A stretch of 64,000 bases of DNA, from contig NC_061866.1 in the NCBI RefSeq assembly GCF_907164915.1, positions 53,943,814 through 54,007,813 on the forward strand, read 5' to 3'. Below are positions 33,600 to 45,448 of the stretch, piece by piece. The number at the start of each line of letters is the position of its first letter. The first letter of the stretch is position 1. Under the pieces are notes generated by a model. It was not told where the DNA came from and ran no database searches. It worked only from the letters and a program-made list of their open reading frames with translations. Source of the DNA: Impatiens glandulifera. Its lineage: Eukaryota > Streptophyta > Magnoliopsida > Ericales > Balsaminaceae. The position numbers and the translations under genes were made by a program.

Positions 33600-34306
33600 G
33601 TTTTTGAGAGAGAGGATTTTATCTCAAAAATGATTCTTGTGAATAGTGAGCTTGTGATGTTTTTGAAAAGGATTAAGGATGGTTTATATAGCCCGGGGAT
33701 TCGGCTTGATCTTTAATGAGTTTAAGCATGCCTGATGATGTCATCAGCTATTTAATAGACTTAACTTGTTGAAGTAACTAATGGTTATTTCCAAGGTAAA
33801 TCTAATAATTACTAAGATAGCAATGATGAAAAAATATCTATTGACAAGATGTAAGTCTCCCTCTCTTGATGATGGACACATGTCGTCATCTCGATTGTGG
33901 TAGACTTGTTTTAATTAATTACAGGCTTCATTTTTCAAAACATGCACGAAAACTCGGTCGGTCATCTCAGGTTAACCGGAAAAGTTCATTTCATCAGACC
34001 AGAGTGCATATGTACTGAGCGGTTTTCCATGACCGGTTTTAGTAGGATATTTCCGTTTATGAAGAAAAGTTGATTAATGTCAACAATTGTTCAACTTTGG
34101 ACTTGTTTTATCCACTTCAACTTGGTTATTTCAACCGTATAGTAAACATACATTTGATTTGAAATAATGAGATAATCGGGCGTAACTGGAGACTTCCTCC
34201 CGGTTAGCATATTTGATTTATTAATGGCCTATTTGAATCTGGTTTGAGAAGCTTTAGCTTCTCCCTGAACACATATCCCGGTTTTGTATACAAGCATTCA
34301 TCATGA
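33600..34306 (-). promoter_or_regulatory. Promoter region of accessory ORF 3 and pol 3' flank
   Basis: TATATAAA on the minus strand at 33690-33683 lies about 84-91 bp upstream of the ATG at 33599. The remainder to the pol stop is non-coding with several CCGGTT words. No other gene is seen. Confidence 0.55.
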
Positions 34307-37300
34307 TTATATCAATTGATTAAGATTAGTAAGACCCAAGATATTTCGAAAATGTGAAAACTTAGCTTCCTGTAGCGGTTTCGTGAAGATGTCCGCTACT
34401 TGTTGCTCGGTCGACACATATTCCAGCCGGATGTGTTTCTCCTGAACATGCTCCCGGATAAAATGATGTCGAATGTCGATATGCTTTGTTCTTGAGTGCA
34501 ACACCGGATTATATGTGATCGCTATGGCGCTGGTGTTGTCACAAAATATTGGAGACTCCTTTGCTTCTATTCCGAAGTCCCTGAGTTGCTGTTGAATCCA
34601 GAGGAGTTGTGCGCAGCAGCTTCCAGCAGCTAAGTACTCCGCCTCTGCGGTTGACGTTGCAACGGATGCTTGTTTCTTGCTGCTCCAAGTGACTAACCGG
34701 TCACCCAGAAACTGACAGGTTCCACTTGTGCTCTTTCTGTCGATTTTGCACCCCGCGTAATCGGCATCTGAGTAGCTTATTAAATTGAAGCTCGAGTCTT
34801 TTGGATACCAGAGTCCCACTTCTTGAGTTCCCTTCAAATATTTCAAAATTCTTTTAGCCGCCGTGTAATGAGATTGCTTTGGATTTGCTTGGAACCTTCC
34901 GCACACTCCAACCGCAAATAGGATATCAGGTCGGCTTGCCGTGAGATACAGTAGCGATCCGATCATTTCTCGATATGCTGTGATGTCAACGGCTTGACCA
35001 TCATCATCTTTGTCCAGCTTCACGGAAGGACTCATTGGCGTAGCCGCTTCGGCACATGTATCCATCCCAAATCTCTTCAGCAGTTCGGCTGTATACTTCG
35101 GTTGGCTTATAAAGATTCCGGCTTCCATCTGCTTAACCTGAAGTCCTAGAAAGAAGCTCATTTCCCCCATCATACTCATTTGAAATCTATCAGTCATCAT
35201 TTTCGAAAATTTGTCACATAACTTTGGGTCGGTTGACCCGAATATGATATCATCAACATAAATTTGAACAAGTAATATTTGCTCCTTTCTTTCAAATTTA
35301 AAGAGGGTTTTGTCTACTGAACCTATTGTAAATTTGTGATCAAATAGAAATTGAGTCAAAGTATCATACCAAGCTCTTGGAGCTTGTTTCAAACCGTAAA
35401 GAGCTTTATTCAGCCGGTAAACGTGATTTTCATGTTCTGGATTTTTAAAACCTGGAGGTTGATTAACATACACCTCTTCATTTACTTTACCGTTTAGAAA
35501 AGCGCTTTTAACATCCATTTGATAAACTTTGAACTTTTTGAAAGCTGCATATGCTAAAAATATTCTAATGGCCTCAAGTCTAGCTACAGGGGCGAATGAT
35601 TCTTCAAAATCAATGCCTTCTTCCTGCTTATAGCCTTGAGCCACTAACCGGGCTTTGTTCCTCGTAACTAAACCGTCTTCATTGAGTTTATTTCTGAATA
35701 CCCATCGTGTGCCTATAACCGGTTTGTTTTTCGGTCTAGGAACTAGGTACCAGACTTTATTTCTCTCAAACTCGTTTAATTCCTCTTGCATTGCCAAGAT
35801 CCAATCTGGATCTGACAGTGCTTCATCCACCTTTTTCGGCTCAATTTGTGATATGAAAGCAGAGTTTCCATAGTGATCCAAATTTTGTTGCCTAGTTCGG
35901 ACAGGTGAGGATATGTTACCTATTACTAGTTCAAGAGGATGATTTTTGTTCCTTCTGAGGTTAATCTGAGACGTGTCTACCAAGCTTTCGGCTGGCTGAT
36001 CAAGGTTAGATTGATCGGTAGGTTGAACAGAGTCAGACCGACCGATTTCTTCAGTAGAAACTGAAGCGTCAACTTTCTGCGGTAAGGCAGCTTGATCAGG
36101 CTGAATTTCAACATCAACCGCTTGGTCCTTGACAAAGCGTCTAAAAACCGGAACCTCGTCTTCATCATCAGAATAGATATTGAAGTTTTCCATTCTGTTG
36201 TGAAGGTCGAAGGGTAATGTAGTGTTTCGCTCAACCGATTCATCGAAAACAACGTGTGCGGTTTCTTCAACTGTTGAAGTCCTAGTATTGTATACTTTGT
36301 AGGCTTTACTCACAGCTGAATATCCCAACATTATTCCCTCATCGGATTTAGCATCAAAAGCGGTCAAGTACTTCTTGCCGTTATTGTGAACAAAGCATTT
36401 ACTACCAAAAATTCGAAAATACCGTACACTTGGAATTTGATCAAAATAAATTTCAAAAGGAGTTTTCGAAAACTGTTTAGTCACTAGAGATCGATTTTGT
36501 GTATAGCAAGCGGTGTTGATAGCTTCAGCCCAAAACTTCTGAGCGATACCCGAATCGGCTATCATTGACCTTGCAGCTTCCTTGAGAGTTCGGTTTCTTC
36601 TCTCAGCCAGGCCATTTTGTTGAGGAGTTCTGGCACTAGACAACTCGTGCCTAATACCGGAATCATCAAGAAAAGTAGTTAAATTACTGTTAATAAACTC
36701 AGTTCCTCTATCACTTATAATTTTGTTTACTCGAATAGATTTTTCATTTTGTATTCTCAAAATCAGTTTAATCAAGTTTGAAGTTGCTTGATTTTTAGAA
36801 GCTAGGAAAGTAACCCAAGTAAATTTGGAGTAATCATCAACAACTACCATAGTATAATGCATGCCTCCTAAACTAGTTACTTTAACCGGACCGAACAAGT
36901 CCATATGCAACAGTTCTAAACATCTTTCAGATTGATAATTTCCTTTACTTTTAAAGGATGATTTCACTTGTTTCCCCATTTGACATGCAGCACATACTTT
37001 ATCTTTTGAAAATTTAACATTTGGAAAACCGTGAACCAGTTCCTTGGAACAGATAAAGTTAATCGTTTTGAAATTCAAGTGATTTAACCGTTTATGCCAA
37101 AGCCAATTTGGATCATTTCCGGCTATCATACACACAGGTTTTTCGAAATCAGTTTTCCAGTTCACTTTGTAAATGTTTCCTATCCGGTTACCGGTTAACA
37201 AAGTTTCATCATTTTGATTTTTGACTAAACATGAGTTTTTATGAAATTCAACTTTGTAGCCCACATCACACATTTGGCTTATGCTTAGTAAATTAAAGCT

Positions 37301-37570
37301 TAGTTTTTCTACTAATAGCACATTATTTATAGATAATTTACCATGGACAATCTTACCCTTGCCCACGGTTTTACCTTTTGAATTATCCCCGAATGTGATG
37401 AATGCTCCGGTTTCGTACTTGATGTCGGTCAGTAGCTCCTTGTTTCCGGTCATGTGCCTTGAGCATCCACTGTCCAAGTACCATTCAGAATTCTTCAACC
37501 GATTGCTCCTCCTAACCTGCAACAAACAATTATTTACACCTTTTTGGTACCCACATTTAGTTGGGTCCAT
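34307..37570 (-). CDS. pol: Copia-type Pol polyprotein (protease, integrase, RT, RNase H)
   Basis: An open frame of 1087 codons. Domains in order: aspartic protease ([12 protein letters not shown], about residue 31), an HHCC zinc-binding region before the integrase (WHKRLNH ... CAACQMGK), integrase catalytic core (Asp in DLFGP, Asp in SDRGTEF, Glu in NGLAERRNR), reverse transcriptase ([13 protein letters not shown], and YVDDIIFG with the catalytic Asp pair, about residue 780) and RNase H ([19 protein letters not shown]). Integrase before reverse transcriptase defines the copia superfamily. All catalytic motifs are present and there is no internal stop, so the enzyme set looks functional. Its ATG overlaps the end of gag by 14 nt in another frame, so Pol needs re-initiation, frameshifting or splicing. 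Confidence 0.95.
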   Translation of the reverse strand: MDPTKCGYQKGVNNCLLQVRRSNRLKNSEWYLDSGCSRHMTGNKELLTDIKYETGAFITFGDNSKGKTVGKGKIVHGKLSINNVLLVEKLSFNLLSISQMCDVGYKVEFHKNSCLVKNQNDETLLTGNRIGNIYKVNWKTDFEKPVCMIAGNDPNWLWHKRLNHLNFKTINFICSKELVHGFPNVKFSKDKVCAACQMGKQVKSSFKSKGNYQSERCLELLHMDLFGPVKVTSLGGMHYTMVVVDDYSKFTWVTFLASKNQATSNLIKLILRIQNEKSIRVNKIISDRGTEFINSNLTTFLDDSGIRHELSSARTPQQNGLAERRNRTLKEAARSMIADSGIAQKFWAEAINTACYTQNRSLVTKQFSKTPFEIYFDQIPSVRYFRIFGSKCFVHNNGKKYLTAFDAKSDEGIMLGYSAVSKAYKVYNTRTSTVEETAHVVFDESVERNTTLPFDLHNRMENFNIYSDDEDEVPVFRRFVKDQAVDVEIQPDQAALPQKVDASVSTEEIGRSDSVQPTDQSNLDQPAESLVDTSQINLRRNKNHPLELVIGNISSPVRTRQQNLDHYGNSAFISQIEPKKVDEALSDPDWILAMQEELNEFERNKVWYLVPRPKNKPVIGTRWVFRNKLNEDGLVTRNKARLVAQGYKQEEGIDFEESFAPVARLEAIRIFLAYAAFKKFKVYQMDVKSAFLNGKVNEEVYVNQPPGFKNPEHENHVYRLNKALYGLKQAPRAWYDTLTQFLFDHKFTIGSVDKTLFKFERKEQILLVQIYVDDIIFGSTDPKLCDKFSKMMTDRFQMSMMGEMSFFLGLQVKQMEAGIFISQPKYTAELLKRFGMDTCAEAATPMSPSVKLDKDDDGQAVDITAYREMIGSLLYLTASRPDILFAVGVCGRFQANPKQSHYTAAKRILKYLKGTQEVGLWYPKDSSFNLISYSDADYAGCKIDRKSTSGTCQFLGDRLVTWSSKKQASVATSTAEAEYLAAGSCCAQLLWIQQQLRDFGIEAKESPIFCDNTSAIAITYNPVLHSRTKHIDIRHHFIREHVQEKHIRLEYVSTEQQVADIFTKPLQEAKFSHFRNILGLTNLNQLI

Positions 37571-39413
37571 GGTTGATTAGTCCCTTTGGGATCCAGACTT
37601 GAATTAGTCGGATCACTTTCCCGGTTATTGTTTTGATAATATTTGGCTTAACTTCTTGGCCGTTGCTCAAGAATGCCTTATGTGGTGATGGGCTTCTTTG
37701 ATGTCGGTTTTTATTTGGTTTTCGGTTGGCTTTCCTTCTCTCAGGATGAAGCCATTTTTCAGTTTCGTTAGGACCTACATACTTAAGCGTTTCTTCCGGT
37801 TTTAGGTCATTTTCGGTTTGTGAACTTTTGACAAATTTTATAAATGGAAGATTGTTTTTCGTTAGTTTCATCCCGTTAGATAGTTTTGTTTCATTTTGTT
37901 TACTTGGATCATAACCGATACCATATCTACACTTTGGATGTCGTTTATAGTTACACATTTGTTTCACTGCTTGACGTGATCTCTCCCACGCAGCCGTGAC
38001 GTACATTGCTCGTTCATCGGTTTCCATTACCGGTTGAACTGTCTCCTCATCATCCGAGAATAGTTCATCCGGTTTATGTGTTTTGATCTCACATGTTTTA
38101 TCGTTTTCATCATTTAGTTGTTCGGTTTTAGGTTCTACAGGTGTTGGTATATATGCAGATATATTTCTGAACTCAGCAACCATTTGGTTGAGTGCAGATA
38201 CTAGATCTTCTTTAGTAAACTCATCAGAAGAGAAATCAAATACCTCTTCGTCGTTTGCCATGAAGCATGTTACTTTCTCTTCACCATCTTCATTGTCGGA
38301 ATATGCCCACTCGCTTCCACCGTCGGATGCAATGAGAGCTTTTTGGATCTCCTTTCCTTCATCAGCATGTTGATCATCATTTCTTCGGTAGTCATTTCGT
38401 TGGTTGTTGTTGTTTCCCCGATAATTATTTCCTTGATAATTTCCCTGATACCGGTTGCCTTGATAATTATTCCCTTGATAATTATTTCCTTGATAATTTC
38501 CTTCCGGTTTTCTATCGTCTCTTCTTGGTTTTCTACACTCTGACCTGAAATGTCCAAAACCATCACAGTTATAGCATCTTTTGTTTGATTTATCTACATA
38601 GTTATAATTAAAATCATTATTAGATGGTGGTTGGCTCTTCTTCATGAATTTCCCGAATTTCTGGGCTAGCATCGCCATCACATCGTCGGTTATTTGATCA
38701 GTGTTTTTGACTGGAGCCGGTGCGGTTGATACTGGAGCCGCCGGTTCCACCGATGTGACCAAGGCTCTTGTTGCGGTTGATGTAGATGCTTCATCTTCGA
38801 TCCGAGACTTGATCTCGAATTCGTAGGCTTTCAAGTCCTCAAACACATCATGCAACTTCATCTGCCCAAGGGTGCTAGACTCCCTCATCACCATGGTCTT
38901 GATATCCCACGTGCTTGGCAGTGATCTTAGAGCTTTGATGATCACTTCTCGGTTGTCATACTTCTTTCCGAGTGTCTGAAGCTCGTTTACTACGCTGGTG
39001 AACCGATTGCTAAATTCCTTCATATTTTCTCCCGGTTTCATCCTTATGTTTTCGTACTTCTGCGTAGCCACCAAGATTTTATTTTCCTTGGTTCTTTCGT
39101 TTCCCTCGTGGATCTGGATAATCGTTTCCCAGGCTTCCTTTGCATTTTCGCACTCTGATATTTTGTTCAAAGTGTTGTTATCTATAGCTTTGTAGATATG
39201 CCTCATGCAATGGTTGTCCAGGTTGCTTCTTCTCCGATCTTCACTCGTCCACTGGCTTTCCTCCTTGTTGATCTTGATCGGTCCTTCTTTCAGGACTCGG
39301 CTCATCTCATCATCTAACGTTATCAGATGTAGATACATCTGTTTCTTCCAACTGCTAAATGCTTCGCTGTTTAGCATTGGCGGCTTGTCGCTGTGGGTCA
39401 TGCTTCCCACCAT
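37557..39413 (-). CDS. gag: Copia-type Gag polyprotein
   Basis: An open frame of 618 codons with its ATG about 43 bp inside the 5' LTR. The N-terminal half resembles the UBN2-type Gag domain ([15 protein letters not shown], and [14 protein letters not shown]). Near residue 283 is a CCHC zinc knuckle, [14 protein letters not shown]. It is followed by an Asn/Gly/Tyr-rich repeat (NYQGN units) likely to bind RNA and an acidic C-terminal part. Gag builds the cytoplasmic virus-like particle. Gag and Pol are usually one frame in copia elements; here they are two overlapping frames. Confidence 0.92.
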   Translation of the reverse strand: MVGSMTHSDKPPMLNSEAFSSWKKQMYLHLITLDDEMSRVLKEGPIKINKEESQWTSEDRRRSNLDNHCMRHIYKAIDNNTLNKISECENAKEAWETIIQIHEGNERTKENKILVATQKYENIRMKPGENMKEFSNRFTSVVNELQTLGKKYDNREVIIKALRSLPSTWDIKTMVMRESSTLGQMKLHDVFEDLKAYEFEIKSRIEDEASTSTATRALVTSVEPAAPVSTAPAPVKNTDQITDDVMAMLAQKFGKFMKKSQPPSNNDFNYNYVDKSNKRCYNCDGFGHFRSECRKPRRDDRKPEGNYQGNNYQGNNYQGNRYQGNYQGNNYRGNNNNQRNDYRRNDDQHADEGKEIQKALIASDGGSEWAYSDNEDGEEKVTCFMANDEEVFDFSSDEFTKEDLVSALNQMVAEFRNISAYIPTPVEPKTEQLNDENDKTCEIKTHKPDELFSDDEETVQPVMETDERAMYVTAAWERSRQAVKQMCNYKRHPKCRYGIGYDPSKQNETKLSNGMKLTKNNLPFIKFVKSSQTENDLKPEETLKYVGPNETEKWLHPERRKANRKPNKNRHQRSPSPHKAFLSNGQEVKPNIIKTITGKVIRLIQVWIPKGLINHGPN

Positions 39414-39441
39414 CTTTGGTTGCTTGAGTGCTAAGATCCTC

Positions 39442-39453
39442 GCTCTGATACCA
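39442..39453 (-). promoter_or_regulatory. Primer binding site (initiator Met tRNA type)
   Basis: On the minus strand TGGTATCAGAGC lies two bases after the CTAACA end of the 5' LTR. This is the standard sequence complementary to the 3' end of plant initiator methionine tRNA used by copia elements. Confidence 0.93.
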
Positions 39454-39455
39454 CT

Positions 39456-40662
39456 TGTTAGGATCGGGGACGCCCTTGGAGGACCGGGGGTGTTTCCGGT
39501 TTCGGTAAGGGTGGCCGCTTACAACAACACACAACTCTTTGGTGATAGTCCGGTTAGAGACTAAAACCTTTCTCAGCACTGCACAGCCTGTCACAGACTC
39601 TTGAACCGGGTTCAAGGGCGGAAATGTTTGTTTCAGGTTGAAGCAACGAATGCGACTTTAGATGATGTTTAAGAAGGAGTCGGTTTAATGAAGGTGAGTG
39701 ACCGGTTTTAGGAGTATGATTGTTTTTGAGGTTAAGGTTTAAGTAAACAAGAAATGAAAGCAAGAAAAGGAACACGAGGCACGAGATTTGTTTATGGATG
39801 TTCGGAGCAAACCCTCCTACGTCACCCCTTCTTCTCAGATTATGAGAAGGATCTCCACTAACTCTTTAGAGTTACAATTACACTTCCGGTCGAGCCCAAC
39901 TTCGCTACTCGCCGGTTACACCAAAACTCACACTTTGATGTAATACAACAACTCAACACAATAACACACAAATGGCTTCCGGTTTTAGGCAAACCGGTTT
40001 TAGAATATAAGACTTTATCTCTCTAGAATTTAATGCTTTGATGATTTGTTTTCGTAATCCGTCACTTGCATTTAATGAAGACGATCCATCTTCCTTTTAT
40101 AGCTGAAAGTAGCTAACGGCTACTTTCTTCTCTCTCTTGCGGATTGGTTGATCGTCATCACGCTTGTTTGCAGAAAGGTTGCTTGCACGCTTCAACTTCC
40201 TCAACACCTGGCATTCATGCAGGTGACTCTGAGCATATGATGACATAGCCGGTTTTCAGATTGTAACACGTGTTGAACATCCGCCTCCGGTTGTCAGCAT
40301 CGGATCAACAAAGCATCATTGCTTTCCTCGCATGCTTCTGATCGGATCCGATCTTCTTTTATTCTTTCGAGACACGTTTCTTCCGTCATGGTACGTCACT
40401 CTTGATATTTGAATCTTCTGACCTTTGATCTGTACTGTCCGGTTTCTGTGTCTTGTGCATTATGATCCGGTTGGAATGTAATCTTTTGTTCTTCGTTAAC
40501 CGGTCGCTTTGAGAAGGTGAAGCCGGTTCCTGTGATCTTTTAACTCGATCACTTGAGGCTGGTTTCTTTGAAGTAGTAGCAACCGGTTTTTGATGCCTCA
40601 ACCGGTTCCGGTTTGTTAAGTACCTGCACATGAAGATTAATCTCTGTTTAGTTTATTTGGCC
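39456..40662 (-). repeat. 5' LTR, outer 35 bp missing
   Basis: It aligns without gaps to 26599-27805 of the 3' LTR with five substitutions. The outermost 35 bp (the TGATAG end) are absent. At TTGGCC (40657-40662) the sequence switches to host-arm sequence that is itself a duplicate of 26459-26598. The promoter and transcribed region inside remain. Confidence 0.93.
40093..40103 (-). promoter_or_regulatory. Probable LTR promoter TATA box
   Basis: GCTATAAAAGG on the minus strand lies inside the 5' LTR, with the same sequence in the 3' LTR at 27236-27246. It is the best TATA candidate for genomic RNA transcription of the retrotransposon. Confidence 0.55.
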
Positions 40663-40802
40663 AGAATATCCAGTGGTGTCGTGGGCGTGCATGATGCCTC
40701 GGGTTTTCTTTTCCTTTGTTGAACACTACATTATCATTAGCAAATTGGATTACTTCCCTAATCCAAATATAGTCAAATATGTACATTCTCTAACATTAGC
40801 GT
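40663..40802. repeat. 140-bp duplication flanking the retrotransposon, right copy
   Basis: This direct copy of 26459-26598 runs from AGAATATCC to TTAGCGT and continues into the native intron 2 (AATTACC). It differs from the left copy at two positions. Confidence 0.9.
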
Positions 40803-40964
40803 AATTACCTTAGTGTGTTAACTTCCGTCGTGGATTCAGTATATGGAACTATTTGCATATCGGAATCCTGATTCTGAGATGATAGAGTCAGATTTAGATT
40901 CGAACGAATTAAACTAAGAAAACGAAATAGACCCAAACATACAACCATAAACACTTCTTACCAT

Positions 40965-43428
40965 TTTCGCAGGAGCAGAAGCTACTAACCGGAAGAGAAA
41001 TGGATTCGTAGTCGAAAGGCCGGAGACGACAGTGCTAGGTCAGATGGTAGAATAACCTGGGTGTATGACGGCCGGAGTCGGGCTTGAGATGTTTTACTTT
41101 GTAAAGTGCTCTGTTAGTGTGAATGTATTTTCATGAGGCCGTATCGGTTTTCACAAACATGAATAAGTAGTTTCTCATGAACTTCGTATGAGTAGAAGCG
41201 ATATTCGCTCATGGAATGTGACATGCAATTCGGCATTATGAAAAGAAACGTACTGGAATAGGCGAGGATGTATTCGTGCAGAATTCCGCCTTGTATGAAT
41301 ATATCTTCGCTTCGGACAAGTCTTTCTTGTTTCCCATTATTTGAAAAAAAATTCACACAATGGAAACAACTATTTGCTTCTCAATGCGGAAGAAGCGAAC
41401 AATTCTTCGATCAGTAAATCTAACAGATCGTATCCAATCTAAAGGATTGACATTTGATTGGATGGTAGCGGTGGAAATGACTTGCCGTGGTCACAAAGCC
41501 TGAGACTTTGTGACAGTTGAATTGACATGTCAAAAATTTTTTGGCGCTTCATTTTATTAATTTCATTTTTAATGGAGATGTGAATTAAATTTAAGTTCTT
41601 TTTCTTCAAATATAAATAACAATATATATATTTTACTTTTACACTAATGTAATAAATATAATGTTGGTTATGTATGAATAATTTAATATTTCATATAATG
41701 TTAATTATATTAAACGTAATTTAATTATTTATGACCGCAGGATTGAGCCTTTATTTCTATAAATTATTTGTTTCGATAATAATTGTACCAATATCAAACA
41801 GCACCTAATTTTTGTTTCTACCTTTTAATTAAAAAAATATAATTTATGAATGATGTTTCCTGTCTAAAATATTGAAGACTGGTCCGATTCGATGTGTAAT
41901 GAATACTTTAAGATATGATATACCGTACGAAAACAAATCAGTAATGAATTATAAATAAAAATGAAATGTGATTTAAGGGATAAAAATTGAAAAATTGTTT
42001 GTAGCGAAGATTTATTCGCTGCGTGTCTTCACATACAAGCGTTGGTGTACTTACATCAGGGGTAAAGGGTCTTCTCATGTAAGGGTTGAGTGTTTCACAT
42101 GTTCGTCATATTAGAATTCATTGAAGCGAAGATTTATTCGCTTCATATAAATTTCTCATAAATTGAAATTTTCATTAAGAACGGATATATGTTCACTAAA
42201 AATTGAAAAAAAAAATGAATGTTAATTTTGGCATTTACATACAAGAATTAATTTTAAATTGGTCTGACGCTATAATTGAATTATATGAATTTCTTTAATT
42301 CATAATATTTTAAATGTAAATTATATTCGATATGATTTTGCTCATATAGAAATAATAGTATAAATAATAAAAATTTATACTTATTTCATAACATAATTTT
42401 ATCTATATAGAAATAATATTTAATAAAATATAAATTTAATTACATTATCGCACCAATACTTTATGAATAATGAAATATGTAATATAATATCAATACTTTA
42501 TTAAAATATAATATTTAATAATTTATGTGATGTGACAAGAAGACTGCACACTGTTCCGATTTGACATATCATCACGGGCTTAATACTTTTTCTGAATCCA
42601 TAGATATGAAATGATTTCTTTATAGGTTTTTATACAAAAACACACTACTTTTTCAATGATGAAATCTAATTTATAAATGATGTGACAAAACAAAGGACTG
42701 CCCACTGTTGCGCCAAGACAGTTGAGCGAATATTTGTTCGCTGCATGTCATTTTTAATAATTTAATATAATATTCAATAAACGGAAATTTACAATACATT
42801 TAATTTAGGTCTTCACATACACGGGTTAGTGTCTTTCCATGACAGACAAGCGGGCATCTCATGGTGGTGTTCGGGGGTGTACACGGGGGACAGGTGGAAT
42901 ACAATTCTGGCGAAGATTTCTTCGCTCTTGGATTTATTGCAGCTAACATCTCTTCGCTGTTCGAATCAATTTTTTTATATGTTACACTGAACTTCAAAAT
43001 TCATGTTAATGTTGGTAATTTGTGGGATATTAAAATGTTTTCAAGCTTAATGTTTTCAATCAAAATATATTTTCATTCTTATTGTTATTGAAAACAATTT
43101 CCTTCACATAGCAATAATATGATATTGAATATAATTTTATAATTATTTTTGAAAATATTTTTATTAATGTGGAAATAATTTATTATTTAATATAATGTTA
43201 ATGACAATATTGAATTATTTGTTTTATTTAATATAAGTGTTATTACTTTTTCGTTAATGAAATTACTTTTTCATGATGTGACCAAAGGTCTGCAAACTGT
43301 TCCGATTTGATATTTGATCACGGGAAATTTACTTTTTCTGAATCAACAGATCTAAATATTTTATGAAGAAAACAGATTTTCTGTTTGCTATAAATGTACG
43401 GGTTACATAAACAATCTTCGTCGGCAGC
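40965..43428. other. Right-arm intergenic DNA between B and the 96-residue ORF
   Basis: This is the mirror of 11610-13682. It holds GCGAAGATTTATTCGC palindromes (near 42004 and 42125), a TTGAGCGAATATTTGTTCGC motif near 42723 and subterminal-type modules (for example about 42030-42110 and 42800-42900). The small ORF at 41114-41356 corresponds to a frame not kept in the left arm and is not called. Confidence 0.6.
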
Positions 43429-43719
43429 ATGAAATATTTCGTGAGCGTTGTTGTTGAGAGTGTGTGTTTTTTTAAGATAGTTTGTTGGGATGTATCATTT
43501 GGGAGATTCTCTGTGATGGAAAACTTGTACAATGAAGATCAACTCGTGGAAAACATCTTCAGTTACCACGAATGCTTGATGCCTCAAGTAGAAACTACCG
43601 ATCAAATGAAGATCATTCGTGTCCACTGCTGGTGGGAAGCGCCAACTGTGGGAGATTCCCTAGGATGGAAAACATCTCAAGAGATAACTCAACACGTGTA
43701 TGACCCCAATTATGCGTGA
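43429..43719 (+). CDS. Conserved 96-residue ORF of unknown function, right copy
   Basis: This is the mirror copy of 11319-11609, with the same ATG, length and stop. It reads MKYFVSVVVESVCFF, then the invariant stretch MENLYNEDQLVENIFSYHE, then IRVHCWW and KTSQEIT. Ten of 96 residues differ and none introduces a stop, while neighbouring non-coding DNA shows indels between the arms. That favours a translated product. No family is recognised. Confidence 0.5.
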   Translation: MKYFVSVVVESVCFFKIVCWDVSFGRFSVMENLYNEDQLVENIFSYHECLMPQVETTDQMKIIRVHCWWEAPTVGDSLGWKTSQEITQHVYDPNYA

Positions 43720-45448
43720 GAGAGCCGCTGTGGTCGCTTCAATGGAGATTCCTTGAAGCTGGAGATGCCGATGAATAGTGTTAAAATGTACAAATGTTTA
43801 TGAAACGTAGAAATGTTTATGAAACTTGTAATCAAATTTTGTACGTCGAATTATAATTAATATTTGTTATTTATATTTTCATGCACATGTCATTAAACAT
43901 TTATAAAATATCGAATTTGTTAGAAATAATAAAGTATTATCATATCTACTCTTCTGGCTAAGTATACGTTTCCCATAAGTCATATCATTGCCATAATTTT
44001 AAGGAAGCGAACAACCAATCGATGGATCATTATAAGGGGTTTACACTGATGTAATGTTTGTTATGTGTGAATAATTTAATATTTCATATAATGTTAATTA
44101 TATTAAATGTAAGTTTTTGATTTATGACCGTAGTATTCAGCATTTATTTCTATAAATTTTTGGTTTCGATAATAAGTGTACCAAGATCAAACAGCACCTA
44201 AACTTTTTAATTAAAAATATATAAATTATGAATGATGTTTCCTGTCTAAAATACTGAAGACTGGTCTGATTCGATGTGTAATGATTACTTGAAGATATGA
44301 TATACCGTACGAAAATATTTCAGTAATCAATTATAAATAAAAATTAAATGTGATTAACGGATAGAAATTGAAAAATGGTTTGTAGCGAAGATTTATTCGC
44401 GGCGTGTATTTTCCTCCCACATCCATTCATCATTTTGGTCTTCACATACAAGCGTTGGTGTACTTACATCAGGTGTAAAGGGTCTTCTCATGTAAGGGTT
44501 GTGTGTTTCACATGTACGTCAACTTAGAATTCATTCAAGCGAAGATTTATTCGCTTCATATTAGTTGCTCATAATTGGCAATTTTCACTGAACACGGATA
44601 TATGCTCGCTTCTTTTCATCTATAATTAGATGAATTCATGTGTTTAAAAATTGAAAAAAAAACATAATTTGCAACTTTATTAAAATATAATATTTATTAC
44701 TTTTTGTGATGTGACAACAATACTGCACACTGTTCCGATTTGACATGTCATGACAGGCTTAATACTTTTACTGAATCCATAGATATGAAATGATTTCTTT
44801 ATAGGGTTTTATACGAAAACACACTTCTTTTTTCAATGATGAAATATAATTTCAATCATTCAACCATTCCTTGGATTTAATATACAAGCGAATACATTTT
44901 CGTTCAATGTGGTCGACCTCAAATATGAATATCAAGCGAATAGTATTTCGTTTCGTAACAATGTTGTGTTTAATATAGAAACTTACAGGCGAATGATTCT
45001 TCGTTTTCAAATTCATTAGAGTATGACATGAAAGTGTCAACAATAATATGTAACTTCAAAGATTGGATGCGACTTCATCTTCGTTTTCAAGGGTTTTACA
45101 GGCGAAGAAATGTCTGTTCGATTTACTGATTAGATACTGTGTAAGGAAGCGAACAACCAATCGATGGATCAATCTAAGGGGTTTACATGAACACATCAGT
45201 TGTTTTACATTATACTTTGAATTGATCATGACATCCAAATTGCAATCAAAGAATCAAACATAACGACAATGATTCGATTTATATCACTCCAGAATAAACT
45301 AACTACATAATGTAAAATATAACTTCAGACTATAATCAAACATAACTTCATAATATTGTTGAATACACAAAAACATTCCATAATCCGTTTACATAAGTAC
45401 TGCACAGATTAACCAACAATATAGCTGTTCAATAATACAAATGAAGCT
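43720..45448. other. Right-arm intergenic DNA between the 96-residue ORF and the DUF7745-like pseudogene
   Basis: This is the mirror of 9822-11318. It contains a GCGAAGATTTATTCGC palindrome near 44385 and again near 44540, the subterminal-type module at about 44430-44520 and CGAACAACCAATCGATGGATC twice. No gene is supported. Confidence 0.6.

Larger units (their letters stand above)
26599..40662 (-). mobile_element. Ty1/copia-type LTR retrotransposon, 14.1 kb, young
   Basis: The order on the minus strand is 5' LTR (40662-39456), primer binding site, gag, pol with protease-integrase-reverse transcriptase-RNase H order (the copia order), three accessory ORFs, a polypurine tract and the 3' LTR (27840-26599). 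Over the 1207 bp present in both LTRs I count five substitutions and no indel, so insertion was recent. Accessory ORFs after pol and repeated polypurine tracts recall Sireviruses, but I cannot confirm the lineage. The 5' LTR lacks its outermost 35 bp, and the element is bordered by a 140-bp duplication instead of a short target-site duplication. Confidence 0.95.
23681..40964 (-). pseudogene. Ulp1-like gene B, right copy: truncated, frameshifted and interrupted
   Basis: Recognisable exons are 40964-40962 (ATG alone), 40873-40809, 26509-25898, 25804-25657, 25563-23884 and 23798-23681. The last stops inside exon 6, so every exon of the Ulp1 catalytic core is missing. A retrotransposon lies in intron 2. 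Within exon 5 an extended A run near 25125 (against the left copy) shifts the frame, so the proline-rich region is first read as repeats of SNGTSQSQPHSSTQN type. Only the N-terminal DUF1985-like region would be normal. Breaks therefore comprise a 3' truncation, a frameshift and a 14-kb insertion. The first 54 nt of exon 3 also exist as a duplicate at 40663-40716. Confidence 0.85.
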
